Source: Sphingomonas hylomeconis
GTDB lineage: Bacteria; Pseudomonadota; Alphaproteobacteria; Sphingomonadales; Sphingomonadaceae
Assembly: GCF_025370105.1 (NCBI RefSeq)
Contig: NZ_JANQBK010000008.1
Location: 124,001 to 188,000 of the forward strand
DNA: 64,000 nt
Reading direction: 5' to 3'
Of the stretch, positions 26,825 through 36,171 are shown one piece after another. A model generated the notes under the pieces. It searched no databases. It was not told the origin of the DNA and was given only the letters and a program-made list of their open reading frames with translations. The position numbers were made by a program, and so were the translations under genes. Every line of letters starts with the position of its first letter. Positions within the stretch are counted from its first letter, which is position 1.

Positions 26825-28228
26825 TCACCCCGCCGCCGGCACCGCCGCCCGCCGCTGCAATCGATCGACCAGCGCGACATAGGGCCGATAACCGATCAGC
26901 AGGCAGGTCAGCGACAGCAGCAGCATCGCGACGCTGACGGTCAGGATCGCCAGATGTATCATCGCCGGATCGTGGAACACGCGGTCCGTCATCAGCGCGA
27001 TCAGCGTCGGCCCGAGCCCCAGCCCGAGCAGGTTGATGACCAGCAGCGCGATCGAGATCGCCGTGCCGCGCATCTGATTCGGCACCATCTGCTGGATGAT
27101 CGCCGGGCTGAGGCCGTTGAGGAAGGTCGGCAGGAACACCGCCCCGGCGAGCGGCAGCAGCGCCAGTGTGCCATCGGGCGACAGGGTATAGGCGAAGATC
27201 AACGGAATGGTGACGAGCTTGACCCACAAGGCGGCGCGCAGCCGGCCCGCCGCGCCATGCCGCCGGGTCATCACGTCGCCGAGCCAGCCGCCGCACAGCA
27301 CGCCGGCGGTTCCGAAGGTCAGCAGCAACAGCCCGTAGATATGGCCGATCTCGACCGCGCTCCAGCCGTAGCGCCGGATGAACATCGACGGGATCCAGGC
27401 CGCCACGCCGTATCCGGCGACCGCCGAAAACCCCATGAACAGGTTGATCGCGAGGAAGGCGCGCTTGTTCTCGCGCAGATAGGCGAGCACATCGCGCAAC
27501 GGCAGCGCGGCGGCGACCTCGGAGCCGTCCGCCGCGATCACCGAATGCACCGCCCCGGTCCGGCGGGGCTCGCGCAGGCACAGGGCGACCAGCGCCACCA
27601 GCAACCCCGGCAGGCCGATGATCAGAAACACCGTCTGCCAAGGCCGGATCTCGCCGATCAGCGGCAGCAGCATCGGGCCGGACTGCAGCGTGCCGGCAAT
27701 GATCGTGGCGCCGATCACCAGCGCCAGCCCGCCGCCGATATAGATGCCGATACTGTACACCGCCAAGGGCAGCCCCACTTTGTGCGGCGGGAAGTGATCG
27801 CCGATCAGCGAATTCGCCGCCGGCGTCAGCACGGCTTCGCCCGCGCCCACGCCCATCCGCAGCACGAGCAGCGCGCCATAGCCACGCACCAGCCCGCAGG
27901 CGGCGGTGGCGAGGCTCCAGAACGCGATGCCGCCTGCCACCAGCCAGGTGCGGCGGTGCGAATCGACCAGCCGGCCGAGCGGCAACCCGACCAGCACGTT
28001 ACACAGGGCGAAGGCGAGACCCTGCAACAGGCTGATCTGCGTATCGCTCAAATGAAGGTCGCGCTTCATCGGCTCGACCAGCAGGCTGAGGATCTGGCGA
28101 TCGAGGAACGAGAAGACATAGGCGACGGTGAGCACGAACACCACGAACCAGCCATAGGCGGCCGACGGGTATGTCTCCGGCGCGTCGGCGGCGACTGCCG
28201 GACCGAGAGCAGCTTCCTCGTTCGCCAC
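26825..28228 (-). CDS. MFS transporter (spinster-like)
   Basis: A 467-residue 12-helix transporter. Visible are the first helix with YVFSFLDRQILSLLVEPMKRDL, the MFS loop LGRLVDSHRRTW, and the gate GVGAGEAVLTPAANSLIGDHFP, all characteristic of the spinster/hexuronate-like branch common in sphingomonads. The start is GTG at 28228, with GGGGAG upstream. It probably moves an organic anion or aromatic compound across the inner membrane, complementing the TBDR to the left, with which it shares an upstream 13-mer. Confidence 0.9.
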   Translation of the reverse strand: MANEEAALGPAVAADAPETYPSAAYGWFVVFVLTVAYVFSFLDRQILSLLVEPMKRDLHLSDTQISLLQGLAFALCNVLVGLPLGRLVDSHRRTWLVAGGIAFWSLATAACGLVRGYGALLVLRMGVGAGEAVLTPAANSLIGDHFPPHKVGLPLAVYSIGIYIGGGLALVIGATIIAGTLQSGPMLLPLIGEIRPWQTVFLIIGLPGLLVALVALCLREPRRTGAVHSVIAADGSEVAAALPLRDVLAYLRENKRAFLAINLFMGFSAVAGYGVAAWIPSMFIRRYGWSAVEIGHIYGLLLLTFGTAGVLCGGWLGDVMTRRHGAAGRLRAALWVKLVTIPLIFAYTLSPDGTLALLPLAGAVFLPTFLNGLSPAIIQQMVPNQMRGTAISIALLVINLLGLGLGPTLIALMTDRVFHDPAMIHLAILTVSVAMLLLSLTCLLIGYRPYVALVDRLQRRAAVPAAG

Positions 28229-28270
28229 GGACGTCTCCCCTAAAATGTGGGGATCGACAAATCGTCCCCG

Positions 28271-28283
28271 CTATTGGTGCGAT
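28271..28283. promoter_or_regulatory. Shared 13-mer upstream of MFS gene
   Basis: CTATTGGTGCGAT lies 43 bases before the MFS start and is identical to the 13-mer upstream of the TBDR at 25049-25061. It may mark common control of outer- and inner-membrane uptake. Confidence 0.4.
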
Positions 28284-28484
28284 ATGTAGTTCGTATTGCG
28301 GGGCGCTTGTCAAGCATGGCGGCATCGGTCGCGCGGCATCTGCCGGCGGCGCGATAGCGACGGATCAGCCGCCGACCGTTGACGCGCGCCCCGACACGCG
28401 GCCATTATCCCCGAACGGCGGTCACCGCCGGGGCGTCGATCTTGCCGCCCCGCGGGTACGCGCCGCCCCAGCCCCTGCAATTTC

Positions 28485-29174
28485 ATGGCGACCAACATGC
28501 ACTTCGACGATGTCATCCTGGGCCGCCGCAGCATCCGCGGCTATACCCCCGCCCCCGTCCCGCGCGCGCTGATCGCGGAGGTGCTGACGCTTGCCATGCG
28601 CGCGCCATCCTCGATGAACACCCAGCCCTACCATTTCCATGTCGTCAGCGGTCCGGCGCTCGATGCGATCCGCGCGGGCAATAGCGAGCGGATGATCGCC
28701 GGCGTGCCGCAATCGCGCGAGTTCCGGACCGGCATCGCGTTCGGCGGCGCGCACCGCGAGCGGCAGATCGGGGTCGCCAAGCAGCTGTTTGCGGCAATGA
28801 ACATCGCGCGCGACGACGCGGATGCGCGGCAGAATTGGGTGATGCGCGGCTTCCGGCAGTTCGACGCGCCGGTCTGCGTCATCATCACCTATGATCGCGA
28901 TCTGGCCGACAGCGACGATACCGCGTTCGACTGTGGCGCGGTCGCGACAGCGCTCGTCAATGCTGCCTGGTCGCGCGGGCTCGGCACGGTGATCAACAGC
29001 CAGGGCATCATGCAATCCCCCGTGGTGCGTGAACATGCCCGCATCCCCGGCGACCAGGTGATCATGAAGAGCATCGCGCTCGGCTGGCCCGATCACGATT
29101 TCTCGGCCAATGCTGTCGTGTCCGAACGCCGGTCGGTCGACGAAGCCGCGGTGTTCATCGGGTTCGACGACTGA
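28485..29174 (+). CDS. Nitroreductase-family FMN oxidoreductase
   Basis: A 229-residue flavoprotein of the nitroreductase fold. The FMN phosphate-binding RRSIRGY lies at residues ~14-20, with MRAPSSMNTQPYHFHVV following and ALVNAAWSRGLGTVINSQGIMQS near residue 170. These enzymes reduce nitroaromatics, quinones or related acceptors with NAD(P)H. It is divergent from the MFS gene (256-base gap), so it may belong to the same uptake/redox module. ATG at 28485 or 28497 could be the start. Confidence 0.92.
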   Translation: MATNMHFDDVILGRRSIRGYTPAPVPRALIAEVLTLAMRAPSSMNTQPYHFHVVSGPALDAIRAGNSERMIAGVPQSREFRTGIAFGGAHRERQIGVAKQLFAAMNIARDDADARQNWVMRGFRQFDAPVCVIITYDRDLADSDDTAFDCGAVATALVNAAWSRGLGTVINSQGIMQSPVVREHARIPGDQVIMKSIALGWPDHDFSANAVVSERRSVDEAAVFIGFDD

Positions 29175-29278
29175 GGGGCTTCGAACGCCGGGCGCTGCGC
29201 CGCCGCGAAGGCGAACGCGCGCCGCCTCCGGCATCAGCCCGTTGCGCGCCGTGTCGCCGGCCCTTGCGGTAGCGGGGG

Positions 29279-30235
29279 TCACCCCGCCAGGGTGGCGCGT
29301 CGCCAGGCCTCGATCTCGTGCCAGAGTGGCATCATCGGCTCCAGCACGGCGGATACTTCCTGCCGGCGCGCCAGCCACTTGTCCGGCGCGGGGGGCGACA
29401 CGGTCGACGCCGATATCGGCAGGGGCTTAGCGCGCCAGCGCTCGCCGGCGGCACCCAGACCCAGCCACGCGCCGAGCCGCGACATCGTCGCTGCAGGATC
29501 GGCGACCAGTTCGGCATAGCTGATCGCCTGCGCCGCATCCGGCGCCGCGCGCACGCGATCGACGATTGCGCGGTTGCACGCATCCCATTGAAAGGCAGCG
29601 ATCTCGGCCAGCGATCGCCCGCGCAGGGTGCGCCAGCCGCGCGGCAGGGCGAAGCACCAGGCCGCGCGGTCCCAGCCCGGCAGGTGGCGGTATGTCACGA
29701 ACTGGCCGGTCCGAAGCCCCGTCTCCCATCCCTCAATCAGGCTGGCGATGACGTCGGCGGGGTGGCGATACAGGAAGACGAAGCGCGCGGCGGGAAACAC
29801 CGCCTCCAGGAAGGGCAATGCCAGCGCATTGCGCGGCGTCTTCTCGATGATCGGGCGGCCCACGGCCTGGCGATCGGGCAGATCGTACAGCAGCCGGCCC
29901 GTATCATCGCGCAGCATCGCCAGGAACGCGCAGCGGAACTGCCGGATCGTCGCCGGATCGGCATGGCGGGCATCGAGCATGCCCGAATCGAAGGCGGCAT
30001 TTTCCGCCGCCAGCTGCGGAAACTGGCGATAGACGACGTGCGATTCGCCGCCGATCGTCAGCGCGCCCGGCGTTCGGGCAAGCAGATCGAACAGCAAGGT
30101 GCTGCCCGAGCGCGGCGCCGACAGGATCATCGTCATATTCGACAGACGCGCGAGCAGCTCCGCATCGCTCAGGCGCTGCTCGTATCGGCGCGCGATCATG
30201 CCGATCCGCGCCCCCTCTGCCGCGGCGCTCGCCAC
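29279..30235 (-). CDS. Sulfotransferase family protein
   Basis: A 318-residue PAPS-dependent sulfotransferase. The 5-prime-phosphosulfate loop is LSAPRSGSTLLFDLL, and ARFVFLYRHPADVIASLIEGWETG is the 3-prime-phosphate-binding region. The GTG at 30235 directly follows the stop of the SecB-like gene (TAGGTG), showing coupling; an ATG at 30199 is an alternative. It is the last gene of the TBDR/TPR-sulfotransferase/hydroxylase/SecB operon, giving this operon two sulfotransferases. The acceptor is unknown; a protein, peptide or surface glycan is possible. Confidence 0.88.
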   Translation of the reverse strand: MASAAAEGARIGMIARRYEQRLSDAELLARLSNMTMILSAPRSGSTLLFDLLARTPGALTIGGESHVVYRQFPQLAAENAAFDSGMLDARHADPATIRQFRCAFLAMLRDDTGRLLYDLPDRQAVGRPIIEKTPRNALALPFLEAVFPAARFVFLYRHPADVIASLIEGWETGLRTGQFVTYRHLPGWDRAAWCFALPRGWRTLRGRSLAEIAAFQWDACNRAIVDRVRAAPDAAQAISYAELVADPAATMSRLGAWLGLGAAGERWRAKPLPISASTVSPPAPDKWLARRQEVSAVLEPMMPLWHEIEAWRRATLAG

Positions 30236-30679
30236 CTAGCGCGACAATGCCTGGCCGCTCTTGCGCATCAGATCCGCATACAGCGCGTCCCAATCGATCG
30301 GATCGAGCATCAGCGCCGGAAAGCTCGCCTTGACGATCATGCTGTCCAGCGCCTCGCGCAGATACGGAAACAGCGCATTGGGGCAGACCGCGTGCAGGAT
30401 GCGGTCCTTCATCGCCGCCTCGTAGCCGGCGACCTTGAACAGGCCGGCCTGCACGGCTTCGGCGAGATAGGCGGTCGCGCCGGCATTCTCCGCCGTGACG
30501 GTGATGCGCGTCGCCACCTCGAACGTATCCTCCGCCACCTGGCTGGCCGCCACATCGGTGTCGAGCGAGATGTCGGGCGCCCAGGCGCTGGTGAAGCTGT
30601 GATGCCCGCCCGGCGCCTCGAACGAGAAATCCTTGATGTAGATACGCAGGATCGAAAAGGTGGCGGGGGGCGGGTTCAT
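30236..30679 (-). CDS. SecB-like export chaperone paralogue
   Basis: A 147-residue SecB-fold protein: FSILRIYIKDFSFEAPGG at the N-terminus, the beta-sheet region FEVATRITVTAENAG, the YLAEAVQAGLFKVAG strand and the helix with ILHAVCPNALFPYLREALDSMI. SecB holds secretory precursors unfolded and hands them to SecA. A SecB gene in a TBDR operon between a hydroxylase and a sulfotransferase is unusual and suggests a dedicated client, perhaps the receptor or a modified exported protein. It starts 24 bases after the hydroxylase stop. A housekeeping secB probably exists elsewhere. Confidence 0.88.
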   Translation of the reverse strand: MNPPPATFSILRIYIKDFSFEAPGGHHSFTSAWAPDISLDTDVAASQVAEDTFEVATRITVTAENAGATAYLAEAVQAGLFKVAGYEAAMKDRILHAVCPNALFPYLREALDSMIVKASFPALMLDPIDWDALYADLMRKSGQALSR

Positions 30680-30703
30680 GAGCGCATTCCTGTCGTGAGG
30701 GGA

Positions 30704-31312
30704 TCAGGCGACGAGCGTGCCGTCGCGGTCGAGCACGGATTCGCCCGGCTGGACGAAATCGAGGATCAGATGCACGCGCGCGGTCGCCCCCTCGTTGGAC
30801 ACGGCGTGCACCAGCCGGTTGTTGATCTCCCAGATCGCGCCCGGCTTCATCGCCACCTGTGTGTCGCCGACCTGGAACCGGCAATCGTCGTTGCTGTGCA
30901 CCGGCACATGGATGCGGTGGCAGCGTGACAGCGAATAGCCGCCATCGGCATGCGGCGTGATTTGCCCGCCGGGCTGAAGCCGCGTCAGGATCACGCGGAC
31001 GAAATAGCCCGCGCCGTGCCGCGCGATCCAGCGCCGCTGGCGCAGCGTGCGGGCATAATGCGCGCGCACCGTGTGCAGGATCGGATCTATTACGGGTGCG
31101 AATTCGCCGAACGCCGGATGCACCGTCGGCGCGTGGTGACGATAATCGGCATCGAAGACCAACTTGATCGTGTTGGTGCTGGCATGCGCCTCGAACAGTT
31201 TCTGGCGCGTCTCGTCGTCATGCCAGCGCGCCTCGTCCAGCGCCGCGACCGCAGCCTGGAGCGGCGCGATATCGATCTCGCCGAGCGACGCGATTTCGCC
31301 TGCGAAGTTCAT
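30704..31312 (-). CDS. Aspartyl/asparaginyl beta-hydroxylase-domain protein
   Basis: A 202-residue Fe(II)/2-oxoglutarate oxygenase of the Asp/Asn beta-hydroxylase family. The iron-binding HxD is in ITPHADGGYS and the distal histidine in NNRLVHAVSNEG; the intervening HRIHVPVHSNDDCRF matches the double-stranded beta-helix. Eukaryotic relatives hydroxylate Asp/Asn in EGF domains; bacterial targets are mostly unknown. Its ATG overlaps the TPR-sulfotransferase stop (ATGA). No signal peptide is seen, so it should act in the cytoplasm before export of any protein target. Confidence 0.9.
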   Translation of the reverse strand: MNFAGEIASLGEIDIAPLQAAVAALDEARWHDDETRQKLFEAHASTNTIKLVFDADYRHHAPTVHPAFGEFAPVIDPILHTVRAHYARTLRQRRWIARHGAGYFVRVILTRLQPGGQITPHADGGYSLSRCHRIHVPVHSNDDCRFQVGDTQVAMKPGAIWEINNRLVHAVSNEGATARVHLILDFVQPGESVLDRDGTLVA

Positions 31313-32928
31313 CCTTCACTCCCTCCGACCAGACCTGCCGCGGCCAGCACCGCACGCGCCGGCGCCAGCGCGTCGCCATAGCGCGCGGCATGATCGAGCG
31401 CCGATGTGTAGATCGGCTGGCGCACCTGCGCGAGGCTCGCGGTGTCGACCGGCGCGGTGTTGCGCTCGGGCGCGAGGCAGGCCGGATCCCATTCGAGCCC
31501 GAGGAACGACAGCACGCCGCGCATCGTCGCCTCCGGTGCGCTGACGAGCTCGCGATACGCCACGGTCATGATCCGCCCCGGCAGCCGTTGCTGCCAGTGA
31601 TCCATCAGCGCGCGGTACGACAGATAATAATGCGCGGCTTCCTCCAGATCGTAGGAGAAATGGTGAAAGCCGAGCGAGAACATCTGCTTGTAGTTGGCCA
31701 GCACCGTATCGAGCGGATCGCGCACGGTATGGATGAAGCGCGCCTCGGGCAAAGCCTCCGCGATCAGCCCGAGATCGAGGAAGTTCATGTGATATTTGTC
31801 GGTGAACCACGCCCCGGCGAAATCGTCCGGCGCGGCGGTCGTGCGGTACAGATGACCGATCGCCGCGACATCCACGGGTCGCCCCTGCTGGGCATAGAAA
31901 TGCTCGTGGAAGCCGGGGCCGCCGGCATAGCCGGTGGCGACCTTCATTGCTTCCTTGAAGTTGCCGAGTTCGCCCATCGATCTGACATCGGCATGGCAGC
32001 CGAGCATGCGATCGAGCAGCGTGCTGCCCGTTCTTGGCAGGCCGACGATGAACAACGGGGCCGGTGCACCGCCCTGCTGCGCGGCAGGCACGGCGCGGTC
32101 GCGGAAGAAATCCGCGGTCAGCGCGAAGGCGCGCGCGCTGGCGTCGTGCGCATAAGGCATCAGCCCGCGCATGATCGCGCATCCCGATGCGAACTGCTCG
32201 AATGCCCCAGCATAATCCCGCACATCCTCGAGCGCCTTGCCGAGCGCGAAATGCGCCGCCGCCGCCTGCTCGCCATCCGGTGCGAGCGCGGGCAAGGCCT
32301 GCGCCACGAGCGCGGCGATCTCGCGCGCATCGTGCTGCCGCCGGACATAAGCGAGCAGGCGGATGCCGTGGCCGGACACGGGGTTGATCGCCAGCGCGCG
32401 CCGGAAACAGACCTCGGCCTCGGCCATCTCGCCGCTTTTCTGATGGATGTGCCCGAGATTGACGTGCACCGCGGCGTCGTCTGGATCGTCCACAAGCAGC
32501 ACGGCATAGCCAGTGCGGGCGATCTCGAACATGCCGAGCTCATGCGCGGCGCGCGCGATCTCGTGCCGGGCCGCACGGTCGAGGTCGGTGCGCGCGGCCA
32601 GCGCCGTGACGAGCGGGATCGCCTGCTTGCGCGCGAAGGCCGCCATATGGCCGCGCAGCTGCAGCAGTTCGAGCTTGATCGACCGGCCGTGTTGCGCCCC
32701 GGCCCGGCCCGCCACCGCCGCGGCGAACGTGCCGCACCCCAGATCGAGCAGCAGCGCCGCCTCGAGCCGCGCAAGGTCGAGCCCGGTGCCGCCGGTATCC
32801 TGGATCCGGTGTAGCTCGGCCAGCGCCGCGCGCGGATCCTGCGCGCGCAGCGCGGCGACGCGGGCCAGTCCGCGCCGCAGCCGCGCCGCGCCGAGCGTCG
32901 GAACATCGATCGTCATCGACCGCGTCAT
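31309..32928 (-). CDS. TPR-containing sulfotransferase
   Basis: A 539-residue two-domain protein. Residues ~20-275 form helical and tetratricopeptide-type repeats (clear ones at ~152-185, HVNLGHIHQKSGEMAEAEVCFRRALAINP split across the repeat, and ~223-256). The C-terminal half is a sulfotransferase with the 5-prime-phosphosulfate loop FIVGLPRTGSTLL (~293-305) and the 3-prime-phosphate region ARFIHTVRDPLDTVLANYKQ. TPR-sulfotransferases of this build are relatives of protein-tyrosine sulfotransferases, so a protein acceptor is plausible. ATG 32928 was chosen; ATG 32916 is possible. It follows the TBDR by 43 bases. Confidence 0.88.
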   Translation of the reverse strand: MTRSMTIDVPTLGAARLRRGLARVAALRAQDPRAALAELHRIQDTGGTGLDLARLEAALLLDLGCGTFAAAVAGRAGAQHGRSIKLELLQLRGHMAAFARKQAIPLVTALAARTDLDRAARHEIARAAHELGMFEIARTGYAVLLVDDPDDAAVHVNLGHIHQKSGEMAEAEVCFRRALAINPVSGHGIRLLAYVRRQHDAREIAALVAQALPALAPDGEQAAAAHFALGKALEDVRDYAGAFEQFASGCAIMRGLMPYAHDASARAFALTADFFRDRAVPAAQQGGAPAPLFIVGLPRTGSTLLDRMLGCHADVRSMGELGNFKEAMKVATGYAGGPGFHEHFYAQQGRPVDVAAIGHLYRTTAAPDDFAGAWFTDKYHMNFLDLGLIAEALPEARFIHTVRDPLDTVLANYKQMFSLGFHHFSYDLEEAAHYYLSYRALMDHWQQRLPGRIMTVAYRELVSAPEATMRGVLSFLGLEWDPACLAPERNTAPVDTASLAQVRQPIYTSALDHAARYGDALAPARAVLAAAGLVGGSEG

Positions 32929-32971
32929 AGGAGCGTCACCCCGCCCCCGCCAGTGCCCGATGCCGCGCCCG

Positions 32972-35872
32972 TCAGAACTTCGCCGAGAAGGTGAGCCCGA
33001 CATAGCGATCGAAATCGCGCGGCACGTTTGCCTGCACCGCCGCCTGGCGGAAGAAGCGGCCGTCCGGCGTCGCGCCATAGGTGGGATAGGCCTGCGCCAC
33101 CCCGACCAGCTCCGGCACGACCGCCAGATCGCCACCGACCGCGCGGCTGCCCAGGCCATCGCCATAATCGGTTTTCAGGACATAATAATGCTTGGAAAAC
33201 AGGTTCTTGACCGACAGGCCGAACGTGAAGCGATCATCCGCGGTGCTCGTGCCCAGAAACAGATTGTGGATCCCGACGCCGGGCACCGTCGTGTTCTCGT
33301 TATTGTTCGCTTCGCCACCGTGGTTGGTGAACTCGGCCGAGCGGTAGCGGTAGTTCCAGCGGATGAACGTCGGCATGCCGGCCACTTTGAACGATACCGT
33401 CGCGTCACCGACCACGGTATCGACCGGCGCATTGGCCAGCCGTGCCCCGTCGAGCTGGAAGAAGCGGCCGCGCCGCGGGAAAGTATAATCGAAGAATTCG
33501 CCGTAATTGATCACGTCCGAACAATTGGTCGCCGCCCCGAAGCAGGGAATCGTCACGTCGGTGTCGGCGAAGCGCGCATCGACATGGCTCCAGGCACCGT
33601 GCAGCGACAGGAAGTTGGTCACGCGCCAATCCGCCTCGGCATCGAAGCCCTTGGTCTTCAGCGTGCCCGCGTCGATGATGTCGAAGCGGTTGATCGGCTG
33701 GCCACTGGCGGTCGGGTCGTTGGCGATGTTCTGCAGCCCGCCATTGACGATCGGGAACAGATCGTAATCGAGCAGCCGCAGCCGCTCCTGGTAATGATGG
33801 AAGTCGGTCTTGAAGTAGGTGAAGTTGACACGCAGCCGGCGATCGAACCATTCGCTGCGCGCGCCGAGCTCGAAGTTGCGCGAGCGTTCGGGCGAGATCG
33901 GATATTTGCTGTCGAGCCGCGCCTGGGTGATGTCGCTGTCGGAATGCCAGGCCGCGCCCTTATAGCCGGACGACAGGTTGGCGAAGAAGGTCAGGTCGCG
34001 GGTCGGCTGGAACAGCAGGGCGGCCTTGTAGCTGAACGCCCAATCGGACGCGGACTTGCCGATCGTCGTGAACGGCGTCGCGGGTGAGCGGATGTCGAGG
34101 TTGGCGGCCGGATCGAGCGTCGGCTGCCCGAAGAACGGGTTCCGGACGAAGATGCGCCGGCCATCGATCGTGATGCGGTTGCCCTCCGGATCGTTGATCC
34201 ACAGCAGGGTCGGGCGCGTATCGATATTGGTCACGCCATCGTCGCGCACGTCGATCTTGTAGTTCTGATTCTCGTGCGTCAGGCGGCCGCCCAGCACCAG
34301 CGTGAGCTTCTCATGCAGATGCACGTTGCCCTGGCCGAACAGCGCCGCGTTGTGCGTGGTGATCACGTTGTTGCGATATTCGCGGTTGTAGATCAGATCG
34401 GACAGGCCGTTCTGCACGCCGACACCGGTGACGGCGGGATTCACCTCGTCGAAGCCGAACGCATAGCCGGCGCAATCGAGCAGGTTGAAATTGGCATCGA
34501 CCGTCGACGTCGCCAGGCCCGGCTCCTGGCAGGCAAGCGTGCGCTGATCGCGTTCGACGCGCGAATATTGATAATAGGTGCCGGCGACGAAATCGATCGT
34601 CTCGCCGATCGGCGAGGCGATCCGCAATTCATGCTGGAAGGTCGTGCTGTCGACCGTGCCGGCGAAATTGAGCGGGAAGATATCGACCGCCACGCCGATC
34701 CCGGAATCGTTGGTATAGAGATCCGTCTCGCGCGCATGCAGCGTGGTCGTCAGATTATACCCGTTGGCGAGATCCTTGCTCCATTCGAGCGAGGTGCCGT
34801 ACGATTTCTGGCCGCCATTGTCGCGGCCCGGCGACGCCGAGGTGCGATTGTTGTTCGGGCCGGCCGGCGTGTTCGACAGTTCGTGCAGCCGCGTCTTGAG
34901 CAGGTTCGCCTGCTGTTCGGGCGTCAGGTTGAGCCCGTCGACCACCGATTGCGGGATCTGCCCGAACGCGTCGCCGATCACGAAATCGTCGCGCCGCAGG
35001 AACACGCGGATACCGGGGCCGAAATTCAGATCCGCATAATCGGCGCGCGCCAGCAGGCGCGACGTGCCGTCGAATTCCTTGAGATACTGAACGCGCCCGC
35101 CATAGCCCGAGCTTTCGCCGCCATTGTCGCCGTCCTTGATGACGTTCGGCACCCAGCCCTGCTGTTTCTTGCCGTACGCGTTGAGGCGCAGCGCCGAGCT
35201 GTCGCTGAGCGGCTGATTGAGCATGATCGAGGCGTTGACGCCGCCGAACAGCTGGCCCTCGCCCTCTTCGAGGTTCATGTCGTAGCGGCCTTCGCGCCGC
35301 CCCAGCTTGGGGCGATTGGTGCGCACGAGCATCGCGCCGGCGACCGAATTCTTGCCGAACAGCGTGCCCTGCGGCCCCTTGAGCACTTCGATCGATTCGA
35401 GATCGTTGATGTCGCCGAACAGGCTGGAGTTGCGCGACTGCACCTCGCCATCGACGTTGATCGCCGCGCTCGGCTCGATGCCGATGAACGACTGGTTCGA
35501 GCCCACGCCGCGGATCAGGAAGCCGACATTGCGCTGATCGTTATTCTCGCGGATCGAGATGCCGGTGACCAGCTGCTGGATATCTTTCAGCGTATCGGCG
35601 CCCTGCGCGCGCATCTGCGCACCGCTGACATGGCTGATCGTGACCGGCACGTCCTGGAGATTTTCCTCGCGACGCTGCGCGGTGACGACGATGTCGGTCA
35701 GGCCCTTGTCATCCTGCTCGGCCGGCTCCTGCCCTGGCGCTGCGCCGTCGACACCAGCGGGCACCGCCGTCGCGCCCTGCGCGTGCGCCGCCGCCGAAAA
35801 CTGGACCGCGGTGATCGCTACCAGCGACGCGCCGAGCCGTAGCGCCAGCTTGCGGTGAAGATGCAGTGCCAT
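32972..35872 (-). CDS. TonB-dependent receptor (GH20/sulfotransferase locus)
   Basis: A 966-residue outer-membrane receptor. A signal peptide (~1-31, ending AAHAQ) is followed by the TonB-box-like LTDIVVTAQRREENLQDVPV, a plug with FLIRGVGSNQSFIG and IEVLKGPQGTLFGKNSVAGAML, and a long barrel ending TFSAKF. The start has GAGGGGG upstream. It is divergent from a GH20 hexosaminidase and close to GlcNAc catabolic genes, so chitooligosaccharide or GlcNAc-containing glycan uptake is a sensible guess; the plug subfamily is not itself diagnostic. It heads the operon with two sulfotransferases, a hydroxylase and a SecB paralogue. Confidence 0.94.
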   Translation of the reverse strand: MALHLHRKLALRLGASLVAITAVQFSAAAHAQGATAVPAGVDGAAPGQEPAEQDDKGLTDIVVTAQRREENLQDVPVTISHVSGAQMRAQGADTLKDIQQLVTGISIRENNDQRNVGFLIRGVGSNQSFIGIEPSAAINVDGEVQSRNSSLFGDINDLESIEVLKGPQGTLFGKNSVAGAMLVRTNRPKLGRREGRYDMNLEEGEGQLFGGVNASIMLNQPLSDSSALRLNAYGKKQQGWVPNVIKDGDNGGESSGYGGRVQYLKEFDGTSRLLARADYADLNFGPGIRVFLRRDDFVIGDAFGQIPQSVVDGLNLTPEQQANLLKTRLHELSNTPAGPNNNRTSASPGRDNGGQKSYGTSLEWSKDLANGYNLTTTLHARETDLYTNDSGIGVAVDIFPLNFAGTVDSTTFQHELRIASPIGETIDFVAGTYYQYSRVERDQRTLACQEPGLATSTVDANFNLLDCAGYAFGFDEVNPAVTGVGVQNGLSDLIYNREYRNNVITTHNAALFGQGNVHLHEKLTLVLGGRLTHENQNYKIDVRDDGVTNIDTRPTLLWINDPEGNRITIDGRRIFVRNPFFGQPTLDPAANLDIRSPATPFTTIGKSASDWAFSYKAALLFQPTRDLTFFANLSSGYKGAAWHSDSDITQARLDSKYPISPERSRNFELGARSEWFDRRLRVNFTYFKTDFHHYQERLRLLDYDLFPIVNGGLQNIANDPTASGQPINRFDIIDAGTLKTKGFDAEADWRVTNFLSLHGAWSHVDARFADTDVTIPCFGAATNCSDVINYGEFFDYTFPRRGRFFQLDGARLANAPVDTVVGDATVSFKVAGMPTFIRWNYRYRSAEFTNHGGEANNNENTTVPGVGIHNLFLGTSTADDRFTFGLSVKNLFSKHYYVLKTDYGDGLGSRAVGGDLAVVPELVGVAQAYPTYGATPDGRFFRQAAVQANVPRDFDRYVGLTFSAKF

Positions 35873-36119
35873 GATGTCCCCCTCGTTCTTTCGAGGGATA
35901 GTGCCAAAGAGCTACCAAAATGCAACATATATATAGCGCCATTTTACGTCATGCCGATTTGTGACATTTTTGCACAGGGTGACCGCAAGGCGGGCCGCAG
36001 GGCGAGGATGCAGGGTAGCTAGCGGTCTAACTCCGCCCAGATACGCCGTCCGCTCACTTGGCATAGCGTCGGCATCGCGCCCTATCCAGCGTTGACAGGT
36101 GCTGGAGCAATCCGCATCG

Positions 36120-36127
36120 TGGTACCA
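36120..36127. promoter_or_regulatory. TGGTACCA palindrome upstream of GH20
   Basis: A perfect 8-base palindrome 45 bases before the GH20 start. Similar TACCA-containing sequences occur before the nag genes (44496-44505, AATACCAATT) and the GH16 gene (around 46852-46862, GATACCAT). They could be sites for the local GntR/HutC-type regulator; this is weak evidence. Confidence 0.3.
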
Positions 36128-36171
36128 AAGAAGGTCCATTTTCAGCTTCAGATCAATGTTGGGAGATCGCC

